From contig NZ_PQIA01000061.1 of assembly GCF_003385235.1 (NCBI RefSeq), positions 1 through 50,781 on the forward strand: a stretch of 50,781 nucleotides of DNA, given 5' to 3'. Source of the DNA: Amycolatopsis circi. Lineage in GTDB: Bacteria; Actinomycetota; Actinomycetes; Mycobacteriales; Pseudonocardiaceae. Made by a program: the position numbers and the translations under genes. The notes below the pieces were generated by a model. The model searched no databases. It was not told the origin of the DNA and was given only the letters and a program-made list of their open reading frames with translations. Below are positions 31,171-39,730 of this stretch, one piece after another (the first letter of the stretch is position 1; every line of letters begins with the position of its first letter).

Positions 31171-32166
31171 ATGAGTACGTCACCCACCCGCCGCGCGACC
31201 TCGGCCGTCGTCCTGACGATCGCGACCGTCTTCGCCGGAATGCTCGGCCCGTTGCAGTCGCTGGTCAACGGACATCTCGGCACCGCGCTCGGCGACGGGC
31301 ACGCCGCCGCGCTGGTGTCCTTCGGCACCGGCCTCGTGCTGATGCTGATCGTCGTGCTGGCGCGCCCCCGCACGCGCACCGCGTTCTTCCGGCTGCCGGG
31401 TCAGTTGGTGCGCGGCGAGATCCCGCGGTGGAACTTCTTCGCCGGCCTGTGCGGTGCGGTGATCGTGCTCTCCGAAGGCGTGACGGTGGGCTTCCTCGGG
31501 GTGGCGATCTTCCAGACCTCGCTGATCTCGGGCATGGTCATCTCCGGCGTGGTGTGCGACCGGCTCGGCATCGGCGTCCCGTTCAAGCAGGCGATGAGCG
31601 CTCCGCGCGTCGCCGGGGCGATCCTGGCCGTCTGCGCCACGGTGCTGGTCGTCTCCCCGAACTGGTCGGCTCCGCACATGATCGCGCTGGCGGTCATGCC
31701 GTTCGTCGGCGGTCTGCTCGCCGGCTGGCAGCCCGCCGGCAACTCCGAGATCGGCCTGCTGTCCGGCTCGATGTTCATCTCCATCACCTGGAACTTCCTC
31801 ATCGGCTTCGTGGCGCTCGGCCTCGTGTACGCGGTGCGGATGGCGGCCGCGGGCGCGCACTTCGCCTTGCCGGGCACGTGGTGGATGTACTTCGGCGGAC
31901 CGCTCGGCCTCCTGTCGATCGCGCTGATGGCCTTGCTGGTGCGCGGTTTGGGCCTCCTGCTGCTGGGGCTGGCCTCCACGGCCGGTCAGCTGATCGGATC
32001 GCTGCTGCTCGAGGTCATCGCTCCCGCCGCGGGTTCCAGCCTGCACCTGGTCACCGTGATCGGTGCTTTCGTGGCATTGGCGGCCGCGGCGATCGCGATG
32101 ATCCCGTCCCGGCATACCGCGGAACCAGCGGTCCTTGCCCAGCCAGCCGAGGTGCGTCGTGGCTGA
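31171..32166 (+). CDS. DMT-superfamily transporter (DUF606/YdcZ type)
   Basis: A 331-residue integral membrane protein with about ten hydrophobic helices in two similar halves. Both halves start with the YdcZ-like feature (GPLQSLVNGHLGTALGDGHAAALVSFGTG and GWQPAGNSEIGLLSGSMFISITWNF). DUF606 transporters belong to the drug/metabolite superfamily and are thought to move small metabolites. Start after AAGGAGG. It overlaps the lactonase gene by eight bases. Likely carries the substrate or product of the neighbouring enzymes. Confidence 0.85.
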   Translation: MSTSPTRRATSAVVLTIATVFAGMLGPLQSLVNGHLGTALGDGHAAALVSFGTGLVLMLIVVLARPRTRTAFFRLPGQLVRGEIPRWNFFAGLCGAVIVLSEGVTVGFLGVAIFQTSLISGMVISGVVCDRLGIGVPFKQAMSAPRVAGAILAVCATVLVVSPNWSAPHMIALAVMPFVGGLLAGWQPAGNSEIGLLSGSMFISITWNFLIGFVALGLVYAVRMAAAGAHFALPGTWWMYFGGPLGLLSIALMALLVRGLGLLLLGLASTAGQLIGSLLLEVIAPAAGSSLHLVTVIGAFVALAAAAIAMIPSRHTAEPAVLAQPAEVRRG

Positions 32167-33193
32167 GGTGCGCGGCGTCCTCGGTGCGGTCGACGCGGCG
32201 GACCTCGGGCTGGTGCTCCCGCACGAGCACCTCTTCAACGACCTGTCCTCCGCGGTCGCCGAGCCTGCCTACGCCTCCACTCAGCGGCTCGTCGAGGCGG
32301 AAGTGGGACCGGACTGGCAGTTCCTGCTTCGCCAGGATCCGTATTGCTGCGCCGACAACGTGGCAGCGAAGGACCACGAGAGCGTCGTGCGCGAGGTGGC
32401 CGCGTTCGCCGCGGCCGGCGGCGGCACAGTGGTCGACGCGACCGGCAGCGCCGCGATCGGCCGGGATCCGCGAGCCCTGGCGGCGGTGGCCGAGGCGACC
32501 GGGGTCAACGTCATCATGGGCACCGGCGCGTACCTGGAGAAGTTCGAGGGGGAGCGCATCACGGCGGTCACCGTCGAAGCGCAAACCTCGCGCATTCTCT
32601 CGGAGCTGGACGAGGGCGTCGGCGAAACGGGAATCCGGGCCGGTGTCATCGGCGAGGTCGGCGTCTCCCCGCTTTTCACCGACGGGGAGCGGGCTTCCCT
32701 GCGGGCCGCGGCCCTCGCGCAGGCGGCGCGTCCGGCCGTCGGGCTCAACATCCACCTGCCGGGCTGGCAACGCCGCGGGCACGAGGTGCTCGACCTGGTG
32801 CTGGAGGAATGCGGTGCGGTGCCGTCGAAAGTGGCGCTGGCGCACAGCGATCCGTCCGGCGACGACCCGGGCTACCAGCGCGGGCTTCTCGAACGCGGCG
32901 TGCTGCTGGAGTTCGACATGATCGGCCTCGACATCTCGTTCCCCGGCGAAGGCGTGGCCCCGACGGTTTCCCAGACCGCTCGCGCCGTGGCCCGGTGGGT
33001 GCACGAGGGCTTCGGGGAGCAGATCATGTTGTCGCACGACCTGTTCCTGAAGCAGATGTGGACGCACAACGGCGGCAACGGGCTCGTGTTCGTGCCGACG
33101 ATCTTCGCCGACCTGCTCGAATCCGAAGGCGTGCCCGCCGACGCCGTGGCCCGGCTGCTGCGGGACGTCCCCGCCCGATGGCTGACCGCATGA
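32159..33193 (+). CDS. Phosphotriesterase-family lactonase/esterase
   Basis: A 344-residue TIM-barrel protein of the phosphotriesterase (cog1735) family. The first metal site is LVLPHEHLFND (HXH). A Glu stands in GVIGEVGVSP where phosphotriesterase has a carbamylated Lys, as known in lactonase-type members. Further His residues are in NIHLPGW and LAHSDPSG, and the catalytic Asp in MLSHDLFLK. The GTG at 32159 overlaps the transporter stop; an earlier frame start is inside that gene. Known members of the group open sugar lactones, some phosphorylated, or cleave acyl sugars. With a sugar kinase next door, a sugar-lactone pathway is the best guess. Confidence 0.85.
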   Translation: MAEVRGVLGAVDAADLGLVLPHEHLFNDLSSAVAEPAYASTQRLVEAEVGPDWQFLLRQDPYCCADNVAAKDHESVVREVAAFAAAGGGTVVDATGSAAIGRDPRALAAVAEATGVNVIMGTGAYLEKFEGERITAVTVEAQTSRILSELDEGVGETGIRAGVIGEVGVSPLFTDGERASLRAAALAQAARPAVGLNIHLPGWQRRGHEVLDLVLEECGAVPSKVALAHSDPSGDDPGYQRGLLERGVLLEFDMIGLDISFPGEGVAPTVSQTARAVARWVHEGFGEQIMLSHDLFLKQMWTHNGGNGLVFVPTIFADLLESEGVPADAVARLLRDVPARWLTA

Positions 33194-34113
33194 GCCCGGC
33201 GGTAGCCGTAGTCGCGTCGCTCAACGTCGATCACATCGTCCAGGCGCCGCGCATCCCGGAGCCGGGCGAGACCCTGATGGGATTCTCGACGAGCCGGGAA
33301 CTGGGCGGAAAAGGCGGCAACCAGGCGGTCGCCGCTGCCCGGCTCGGCGCGGAAGTGGCCGTGATCGGGTGCGTCGGCCAGGACGAGGACGGCGACGAGT
33401 ACCGGGAAGCCCTGCTCGCCGAGGGCGCGGACGTCGCGCACGTGCGAAGGTCGGCGCTGCCTACCGGCCGGGCCGCGATCACCGTCGACGCGGAGGGCGT
33501 CAACTCGATCGTCGTCGTGGCCGGAGCGAACGCCGACATCCCGGCCGCGGCGGCCGAAGTGGCGATCGGCGAACTGCCAGGGCTTCGGGTCGTCGTAGGC
33601 CAACTGGAGGCAGCGGCAGACGCGACGGAACGCGCCTTCGCAGCTGCTCGCGAGCGCGGCGTGCTGACGATGCTCAACACCGCGCCGGTCGACGACGTGG
33701 CCGGGAAGCTGCTGCCGCTCAGCGATGTGGTGGTGTCGAACGAGATCGAGTTCCGACAGCTGACTGGCCAAGACCCGTTCGACGGCACCGGTTTGCGGCG
33801 CGGCAGTGCCGAACTGTTCGCCGCGGGATGCCGGTGGGTGATCGTGACGCTGGGGGCCGAGGGCTGCGCCGTCCTCGACGCGTCCTCGTCCGCGCACGTC
33901 CCGGCGGTGGCCGTACGGGCGGTGGACACCACTGCCGCGGGAGATTCGTTCGTCGGAGCGCTTGCCGCCCGGCTCGCGGAGCTTCCCGGCGAACCGACGA
34001 CCGCGGACGTGGTGGCGGCGTGCGGTTTCGCGGCGAAAGTCGCCGCTGTCGTCGTGACGCGGCACGGAGCGCATCCTTCTCTGCCGACCTTGGCCGAGGT
34101 ACTCGACGCGTGA
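33190..34113 (+). CDS. PfkB-family sugar kinase (ribokinase-like)
   Basis: A 307-residue ribokinase-fold kinase. The N-terminal substrate motif is ELGGKGGNQAVAAARLGAEV (residues about 35-55), and the C-terminal anion-hole signature is VDTTAAGDSFVGALAARL with catalytic Asp at about 260. The usual DTXGAGD is here DTTAAGD, a tolerated change. It overlaps the lactonase stop by four bases and ends the operon. Phosphorylates a pentose or similar sugar, or a nucleoside; the exact sugar is unknown. Confidence 0.88.
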   Translation: MSPAVAVVASLNVDHIVQAPRIPEPGETLMGFSTSRELGGKGGNQAVAAARLGAEVAVIGCVGQDEDGDEYREALLAEGADVAHVRRSALPTGRAAITVDAEGVNSIVVVAGANADIPAAAAEVAIGELPGLRVVVGQLEAAADATERAFAAARERGVLTMLNTAPVDDVAGKLLPLSDVVVSNEIEFRQLTGQDPFDGTGLRRGSAELFAAGCRWVIVTLGAEGCAVLDASSSAHVPAVAVRAVDTTAAGDSFVGALAARLAELPGEPTTADVVAACGFAAKVAAVVVTRHGAHPSLPTLAEVLDA

Positions 34114-34281
34114 GGCGCGCGTCGTGCCGCCGACGAGAGAAATCAGCACCTCAGGGGCACGGATGGTCGACCCAGGCAAACGGCGGAGCGGTATCGCTGA
34201 GAAGCCGATGTCCGCGTACCGGAAGACGGGCCGCGACGGTTTAAGCTAGAACTCATTACAGGGGCGAAAAAGGGGAGGCCG

Positions 34282-35231
34282 TTGCTTCGGCTGCGCCGCA
34301 CGCCCGAAGATCTTCTGCACGTATCCATCGCCGAGCGTCCGGCGCCGCTGGCCGAACTGACCTCGGCGATGGAGATGCTGCAGCGCCGCGACGCCGATCC
34401 GGCGTTTGCCCGTAGCGCGAGCAGGTCGCCCGGCGCTTGCCCGTCCAGGGCAGGCCGTTGCTGCACCTCGTGTCGCCGCTGGGGGCGGGGCCGATGTTCC
34501 TCGACCCGCCCAGTCGCACCGTGGACGAGGGACTAAACCGTGTGCTCTCCACCCCGCGTGCCGAGGTGCGCGCCGAACTGCGGCGGAGGTGCGCGATCGA
34601 CCGCCCGCTGACCTCGTGGACGAAAGGGCTGGCCGAGCAGGACCGCGACGTGGCAGGTGCTGGACCGCGCCCGGCTACTGGACCATCTTCGCCGATCGGT
34701 GGCACCGCCTGCGCGTGAGTTTCGACGCCGAAACGGCGTGGCGCGCGAGAATCCCGGCACGCCAAGGGATCCGCGCTCTGTTCGCCAGTCTCGGACCGGC
34801 CGTCCGGTGGAAGGGCATGACTCTCGAAGCGGACTTTCCCCGCCGCCTCGACCGCACGCTGCACGGGCACGGCCTCGTCCTACGGCCCACGTTGCCCTGG
34901 TCGGGACACCCGCTGGTGGCGTACTACCCGGACCGGCCCACCACGCTGATCTGTCCCGCGCTCACCCGGCCTCCCTTGCTGAGCGCGGACCGGCCGCCGG
35001 ACCCGCTGGCCGCATTGCTCGGAACCGCGCGCGGGGGCGCTTCGGTCCTTGGCCAGCGGACGCACGACCACCGGCCTCGCACGCGAACTGTCCGTCTCGA
35101 TCGCCACAGCGTCCTTGCACGCCAAGACTTTGCGCGAGGCAGGGCTGGTCGTTTCGCACCGGGACGGCAAGGCGGTGTGCCACCAGTGCACTCCGCTCGG
35201 GCTTGATCTTCTTGCCGTCGAACCGAGCTGA
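34282..35231 (+). pseudogene. Decayed winged-helix (ArsR-like) regulator
   Basis: Fragments in three frames read as one protein of about 310 residues: from a TTG at 34282 (RRTPEDLLHVSIAERPAPLAEL), then from about 34440 (GRPLLHLVSPLGAGPMFLDP, RAEVRAELRRRCAIDRPLTSW), then from about 34675 (YWTIFADRWHRLRVSF, IRALFASLGPAVRWKGMTLEAD, PTTLICPALTRP), and from about 35045 (GLARELSVSIATASLHAKTLREAGLVVSHRDGKAVCHQCTPLG), which is the DNA-binding winged helix. This is the layout of large actinobacterial ArsR-type regulators. At least three frameshifts break it. It lies downstream of the kinase operon. Confidence 0.7.
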
Positions 35232-35267
35232 GCCGAATACCGGCGCGTTTCGCGCAACGCAGCCGGA

Positions 35268-35297
35268 AAAGGCCGCCCCGCGTACGGGACGGCCTTT
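35268..35297. terminator. Strong terminator after the S53 protease gene
   Basis: AAAGGCCG-C-CCCG and CGGG-A-CGGCCTTT pair around a CGTA loop; read on the minus strand the stem is followed by TTTT-rich sequence. It lies 14 bases past the stop of the protease gene and may also end leftover transcription from the decayed regulator. Confidence 0.85.
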
Positions 35298-35311
35298 CCT
35301 CGGGTTCAGTT

Positions 35312-37234
35312 TCAGCTCACGGTCAGCGACGTGTCGTCGAGGCAGAACGACGTCTGCAGGCTCGAGTCCTCGGTGCCGGTGAAGGTCACCGTCACCGTCT
35401 GGCCGGCGAAGGCCGACATGTCAACGGTGTGCAGCTGGTATCCGGTCGCCTGGTTCAGGTTCGAGTACGTGGCGAGCGTGGTCGAACCGGCCTTGACGGT
35501 CAGCTTGTCGTAGGCCGTCGAGGTGGTCGTCTCGGCGGTGTCGACGTGCAGGTAGTAGCTCAGCGCGGCGTGGCAGCCCGACGGGATGCTCACCGACTGC
35601 GAGACCGTGTCGGTGTGCGCGGTGCCGTAGCCGTCGAGGTAGGCGAGGTACGTGCCGCCGTGCGGGGGTTCGCCGTTGGACGACGTGCTGATCACTCCGG
35701 CGGACGCGGTCCACGGGCTGGTGCCGTTCTCGAAGCCGGGGTTGCCCAGTTTCTGCCCGGAGCAGGTGCCGCCGCCGGTCGGGGTGATCGTCCAGCCGAA
35801 CGTGGTGGAGCCGGTGGCCCCGGAGGAGTCCTTGGCGGTCGCGGTCACCGAGTACGTGCCCGCGGTGGTCGGCGTCCCGGAGATCAGGCCGCTGGAACTG
35901 ATCGACAATCCGGCGGGCAGGCCGCTGGCGGTCCAGGTGTAGCCGCCGCTTCCGCCGGATGCGGACAGCTGCAGGCGCGCCGCGGTGCCGACGACGCCGT
36001 TCTGGCTGCCCGGGTTGGCCGCCGTGACGCCGCCGCTCGGAGTGCCCGAGGTGAACGCCGCGGTGCCGTTGGGGGTGCCGAGACCGGTCGGGCCGTCCCA
36101 GCCGGGGCCGGCGTTGCACTGCACCGAAGAGGAGCAGCTGCCGTTGCTGCCGGACGTCACGTCGTTGAGGTTGCCGGTGTGCGAGTAGGGGTAGGCGGCG
36201 GGGGTGTCGGACGCGCCGGGCGTGCCGGCGAGGGCGTACACGGAAGCGATGATCGGGGAGGACGCGCTGGTGCCGCCGTACACGGCCCAGCCGCTGCCGC
36301 CGTAGGTCTGGTACACCGCGACGCCGGTCTGCGGGTCGGCCACGGCGGAGACGTCGGCGACCGCGCGCTTGCTGCAGGCGGTGGTCACGTTCTGGAACGA
36401 CGGCTTGGCCACGTAGCCCGAGCAGCCGCTGCCCGCGCCGCTCCACGCGGTTTCGCCCCAGCCGCGGGCGCTGCTGTTGCGGCTCAGCGAGGTGCCGCCG
36501 ACCGCGGTCACGTACTGCGACGAGGCGGGGTAGCTGATGCCGTAGCCGTTGTCGCCGGTGCTCGCGGTGATCGCGACGCCGGGGTGGTGGAAGTAGCTGG
36601 AGTCGGAGGAGGGTTCGCTGCCGTCCTCGCCGCCGCCGTAGCTGTTGGACACGTACTTCGCGCCCATCGACACGGCGGTGTTCACCGCGGTGCCGAGATC
36701 GGCCATGCTCGGCTGGTTCGCTTCGACGAGCAGAATGTGGCAATTCGGGCAGATCGCCGAAACCATGTCGACGTCGAGCGAGATTTCGCCCGCCCAGCCG
36801 GAATCCGCGGTCGGGAGCGGGCTGGTTTGCCCGTTTTCGTTCACCTTTTTGAAGCAGCCGTTCGCGGTGGTGCAGGCCGGGAGCCCGTAGGTGGAACGGT
36901 AGCTCGCGAGGTCCGATTCAGCGTTCGGGTCGTCGTTGGAATCGACGATGGCCACGGTGGCCGAGGCGCTGCCCGCGGCGGTGAGGTTGTAGGCGGAGCG
37001 CAGGTCCGAGGGGCCGAACCCGCCGGGCAGCGCGCCCGGGGAAAGCAGCGCGCGCATGGTGTCGGTCTGGCGTTCGGCGAAACACGTGACCATGCCGGGC
37101 TTCGCCTTCTCGGCGCAGACTCGGGCGGTCGGATGCGCCGCGGCGGGCGAGGCCACGGCGGGCAGGGCCGGGGCGGTCAAGGCCAAGGCCGCGAAACCGG
37201 CCATGGCAAGGATTCTTCGGGCTGAACGGGACAC
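35312..37234 (-). CDS. Secreted S53 (sedolisin/kumamolisin) peptidase with Ig-like and C-terminal binding domains
   Basis: A 640-residue exported protease. The signal peptide follows the GTG at 37234 (RRILAMAGFAALALTAPALPAVASPAAA), preceded by GGGAGGG. The S53 triad is visible: Glu and Asp in AGEISLDVDM, the oxyanion Asp in TASTGDNGYG and the nucleophile in YGGTSASSPIIAS. The usual long pro-region is short here. After the catalytic domain (to about residue 400) an Ig-like putative adhesin repeat (LSASGGSGGYTWTASGLP, GLISGTPTTAGTYSVT) and a beta-sandwich C-terminal domain (NPGFENGTSPWTASAG ... FCLDDTSL) follow. Acts outside the cell on proteins, probably at acidic pH as in the family. Divergent from a LuxR-type regulator. 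Confidence 0.9.
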   Translation of the reverse strand: MSRSARRILAMAGFAALALTAPALPAVASPAAAHPTARVCAEKAKPGMVTCFAERQTDTMRALLSPGALPGGFGPSDLRSAYNLTAAGSASATVAIVDSNDDPNAESDLASYRSTYGLPACTTANGCFKKVNENGQTSPLPTADSGWAGEISLDVDMVSAICPNCHILLVEANQPSMADLGTAVNTAVSMGAKYVSNSYGGGEDGSEPSSDSSYFHHPGVAITASTGDNGYGISYPASSQYVTAVGGTSLSRNSSARGWGETAWSGAGSGCSGYVAKPSFQNVTTACSKRAVADVSAVADPQTGVAVYQTYGGSGWAVYGGTSASSPIIASVYALAGTPGASDTPAAYPYSHTGNLNDVTSGSNGSCSSSVQCNAGPGWDGPTGLGTPNGTAAFTSGTPSGGVTAANPGSQNGVVGTAARLQLSASGGSGGYTWTASGLPAGLSISSSGLISGTPTTAGTYSVTATAKDSSGATGSTTFGWTITPTGGGTCSGQKLGNPGFENGTSPWTASAGVISTSSNGEPPHGGTYLAYLDGYGTAHTDTVSQSVSIPSGCHAALSYYLHVDTAETTTSTAYDKLTVKAGSTTLATYSNLNQATGYQLHTVDMSAFAGQTVTVTFTGTEDSSLQTSFCLDDTSLTVS

Positions 37235-37372
37235 TATCCCTCCCAGGGAATTTCCTGCGAACGGCGTCGGGCCATTCGGTGCCCCGTTGTCTACAGTTCG
37301 TTCAGCCCTGGCGGTGACGCGCTGGTGCCAGTGGCGCAATGGTGTCGGCCAGCCCGGTGGAGGTGCCTCCGA

Positions 37373-38383
37373 ATGGTTCCCGAAGCAATCGGCCATCTCC
37401 TGACGCTCGGGCTCAAAGCGGACGAAGCAGAAATCTATCTCGACCTACTTTCGTCGGGACCGGTTCCGCCCGATCGACTGGCTCGCGACACCTGCCGCGA
37501 CCCCGGCGAGGTGCGCCGCGTGCTGGCGGTGCTGGCCGGGATCGGACTGGCCGGCCCGGTCGACGGTCCCGGCTCGCCGATGTCCGCGCTGCGCCCGGAA
37601 CCGGTGCTGGAAGTGCTGACCAGGCAACGCGAGGCCGAACTCGCCGGAGCCCGGGCGGCGATGACCCGGCTGTACGAGCAGTACCGAAGACACTCGGTCC
37701 GCTACGACGCCGACCCGATGATCGAGGTGGTCAGCGGAACCACGGCCGCCGAACGGGTGCAGCAGCTGGAGCGAGCGGCGCGAACGGAGGTACGCGGATT
37801 GGACTCACCGCCGTACTACGCCGACGCGGACGCCAACGAGATCGAACTGGAGAACCTGGCCCGGGGCGTCCGCTACCGCGCCGTCTACGGCAGGCTCGCG
37901 CTGGAGCGGCCCGAGTACGTCGCGGAAAACATCCTGCCCTGCGGGAAAAGCGGGGAGGAGGCCCGGGTTCTGCCGGAGGTCCCGGTGAAACTCCTGATCG
38001 TCGACGACTGCGCGGCCCTGTCCGGCGCGGACCGCACCGTGCTGCTGATCCGCTCGTGCGGCCTGTTCGACGCGCTGGCCGGGCTGTTCGACATGTGCTG
38101 GCAGGTCGCGCTGCCCCTCGGCCTCGCCGACGACACCTCGGGCCCCGCGATCCGGCCCAGCGAACGGCGGTTGCTCGCCCTTCTCGCCGCCGGTCTGACG
38201 GACGACCAGGCGGCCCGCGTGCTCGGGGTGAGCAGACGGACGATGTTCCGGTATCTGGAGAACCTGATGGCCCGGACGGGGGCGGCGAACCGGTTCCAGC
38301 TGGCGTTGCACGCGACGCGGAACGACTGGCTTTCGGTGGATGCCCAGCCCGGGGTGTCTGCGGTGCGGTCGGTGCCGTTGTGA
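37373..38383 (+). CDS. TrmB/LuxR-type helix-turn-helix regulator
   Basis: A 336-residue regulator. The N-terminal 80 residues are a TrmB-like winged helix (LLTLGLKADEAEIYLDLLSSGPVPPDRLARDT, EVRRVLAVLAGIGL). A middle effector part has the recurring feature TTAAERVQQLERAARTEVRGLDSPPY and VPVKLLIVDDCAAL. A C-terminal LuxR helix-turn-helix (SERRLLALLAAGLTDDQAARVLGVSRRTMFRYLENLMARTGA) ends the protein. This type is frequent in actinomycetes and often regulates a neighbouring extracellular enzyme. The ATG at 37373 follows GGAGG; it is divergent from the S53 protease across 138 bases, a plausible target. Confidence 0.88.
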   Translation: MVPEAIGHLLTLGLKADEAEIYLDLLSSGPVPPDRLARDTCRDPGEVRRVLAVLAGIGLAGPVDGPGSPMSALRPEPVLEVLTRQREAELAGARAAMTRLYEQYRRHSVRYDADPMIEVVSGTTAAERVQQLERAARTEVRGLDSPPYYADADANEIELENLARGVRYRAVYGRLALERPEYVAENILPCGKSGEEARVLPEVPVKLLIVDDCAALSGADRTVLLIRSCGLFDALAGLFDMCWQVALPLGLADDTSGPAIRPSERRLLALLAAGLTDDQAARVLGVSRRTMFRYLENLMARTGAANRFQLALHATRNDWLSVDAQPGVSAVRSVPL

Positions 38384-38404
38384 GCCGAGACGGTTGTTCG
38401 CGCG

Positions 38405-39001
38405 TTAGGCGCGATCAGGCGTGCCCCGGGAGTCTCGTACTCGCCTTGCCCGCGAGAGTCGCTGGGGCTTCTCTTCCCGCGGCGTAGGCGGTGGCTTTTC
38501 GCTGGCTGCCCGATGCTGGTAGGCGGCGGTCTTACTGGTCTGCTTGACCACCCGGTCCGGTTCCGGCGGACCAGGCCAGAATTGGAGCAGGTAGCGGTCC
38601 GGCTCGAAAACCTCGCCCTCCGGAATGCCCAGCCGGCGTGCCTCTTCCATGCGCGTTCCGCTGTAGCGGACCCGATAGCCGATCGCGTCCAGATCCAGCG
38701 GCCAAACGGCGGCACCGCCCCAGGCGACCAGGGAAACCTCGCCGGCCGGGCGGAACGAAACCTCGACGATCTCCTCCCAGCTTTCGTCCAGCGGCGGCGC
38801 CTCGTCGTGCGTTTCCACACGGAAGCCGACGCGTCCGGCGTTCCGGCCGGTGATCAGCGACAGCGCGCCCGGCACCGCGCCGCCGCACAGTCCGTTTCGC
38901 TGGCCGCCGAAGGATTCGGCGAGATCCGGGAGCCCCGGCCCGCTCTGGACGTAGATCTGCGCATAGCTCACCGGAGCTTCGCCGCTCATCAACACTCGCA
39001 T
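38405..39001 (-). CDS. Hypothetical protein near giant effector gene
   Basis: A 198-residue protein. Residues 1-150 look like one globular beta-rich domain (SYAQIYVQSGPGLPDL, GQRNGLCGGAVPGALSLITG, VGFRVETHDEAPP, WEEIVEVSFRP, GYRVRYSGTRMEEAR, DRYLLQFWPGPPEPDRVVKQTS), rich in Trp and acidic residues. The last 45 are basic and disordered. Similar proteins are known to me only as actinobacterial hypotheticals. It is the third gene on the minus strand after the giant effector and the type VII-associated gene, 164 bases from the latter, where an immunity or chaperone gene could sit. No function can be assigned. Confidence 0.6.
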   Translation of the reverse strand: MRVLMSGEAPVSYAQIYVQSGPGLPDLAESFGGQRNGLCGGAVPGALSLITGRNAGRVGFRVETHDEAPPLDESWEEIVEVSFRPAGEVSLVAWGGAAVWPLDLDAIGYRVRYSGTRMEEARRLGIPEGEVFEPDRYLLQFWPGPPEPDRVVKQTSKTAAYQHRAASEKPPPTPREEKPQRLSRARRVRDSRGTPDRA

Positions 39002-39165
39002 CGCCGTTCCTCCCCAAGTCGGCTGCTGTCCGGGACATCATCGCGCGCGGCACCGACAAAAACCGGAGCATGCGCGCTTCGCCAGGTCCGAAGTGCTGGG
39101 GAAGTGGCGGTATGGGGGCACTTTCGAAGCGGGCAAAGCGAAATCACCGAATGGAGCAGACCCGG

Positions 39166-39687
39166 TCAGGCAGTGATCTCCCGGACGCTGTCGGCCAGCA
39201 ACCGGAGGCACCCCGGCGCGCCAGGGTTCAGCAGGAGGTCGACGTCGTCGTAACCGTCCAGCAGGCGCGTCAGCTCGGCGGGGGCAGCCGGACGCCAGCC
39301 AGCGGCGCGGACTCGGCGGCGGTGCGCCGGGGCCGTCGTGACGAGCAGGCACGGGATGTTGTCCGGCGACGGCGCGACGAGCGGGGATTCGTCGGTGTCC
39401 ACGGCCACCGCGAAGGCCGACTCGCGGAAGACGGCGGCCAGCTGGTCGAAATCGGCTTCGCCGCGGGCGGTCAGGCGGAGCACGGCGTCCAGCGGGTCGG
39501 TCGGGGAGTCTTCCGCCGCCGGTTCGTAGGCCGGGTTGGGCTCGAAGCGGCTGACAGACCCGTCCTCGCGCGCGAGCCAGCCGCCGACCACGGCCTGCGG
39601 CGGCGGGCTCGGCGCCTCGGCGCCGTCGGCCGTCGACGCCGGTTGCCACGCCGGGTCGACCAGCAGCACCCACTGGTCCTCGGACAT
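39166..39687 (-). CDS. Type VII secretion-associated-like small protein
   Basis: A 173-residue protein from the ATG at 39687, which has a perfect AAGGAGGT ribosome site. A longer frame from 39738 overlaps the giant gene by eight bases but has no such site. Pattern: WQPASTADGAEAPSPPPQAVVGGW, FEPNPAYEPAAEDSPTDPLDAVLRL, FDQLAAVFRESAFAVAVDTDESP, APAHRRRVRAAGWRPAAPAEL and VDLLLNPGAPGCLRLLADSV. This fits the family annotated in Streptomyces as type VII secretion system-associated protein (SseB-like). It follows the giant effector gene on the same strand, so it may help its secretion or act as immunity. Function is inferred. Confidence 0.65.
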   Translation of the reverse strand: MSEDQWVLLVDPAWQPASTADGAEAPSPPPQAVVGGWLAREDGSVSRFEPNPAYEPAAEDSPTDPLDAVLRLTARGEADFDQLAAVFRESAFAVAVDTDESPLVAPSPDNIPCLLVTTAPAHRRRVRAAGWRPAAPAELTRLLDGYDDVDLLLNPGAPGCLRLLADSVREITA

Positions 39688-39730
39688 CGCCGGTACCTCC
39701 TTCGCGTCCGGTGAATCTACCGGTCCGGAC

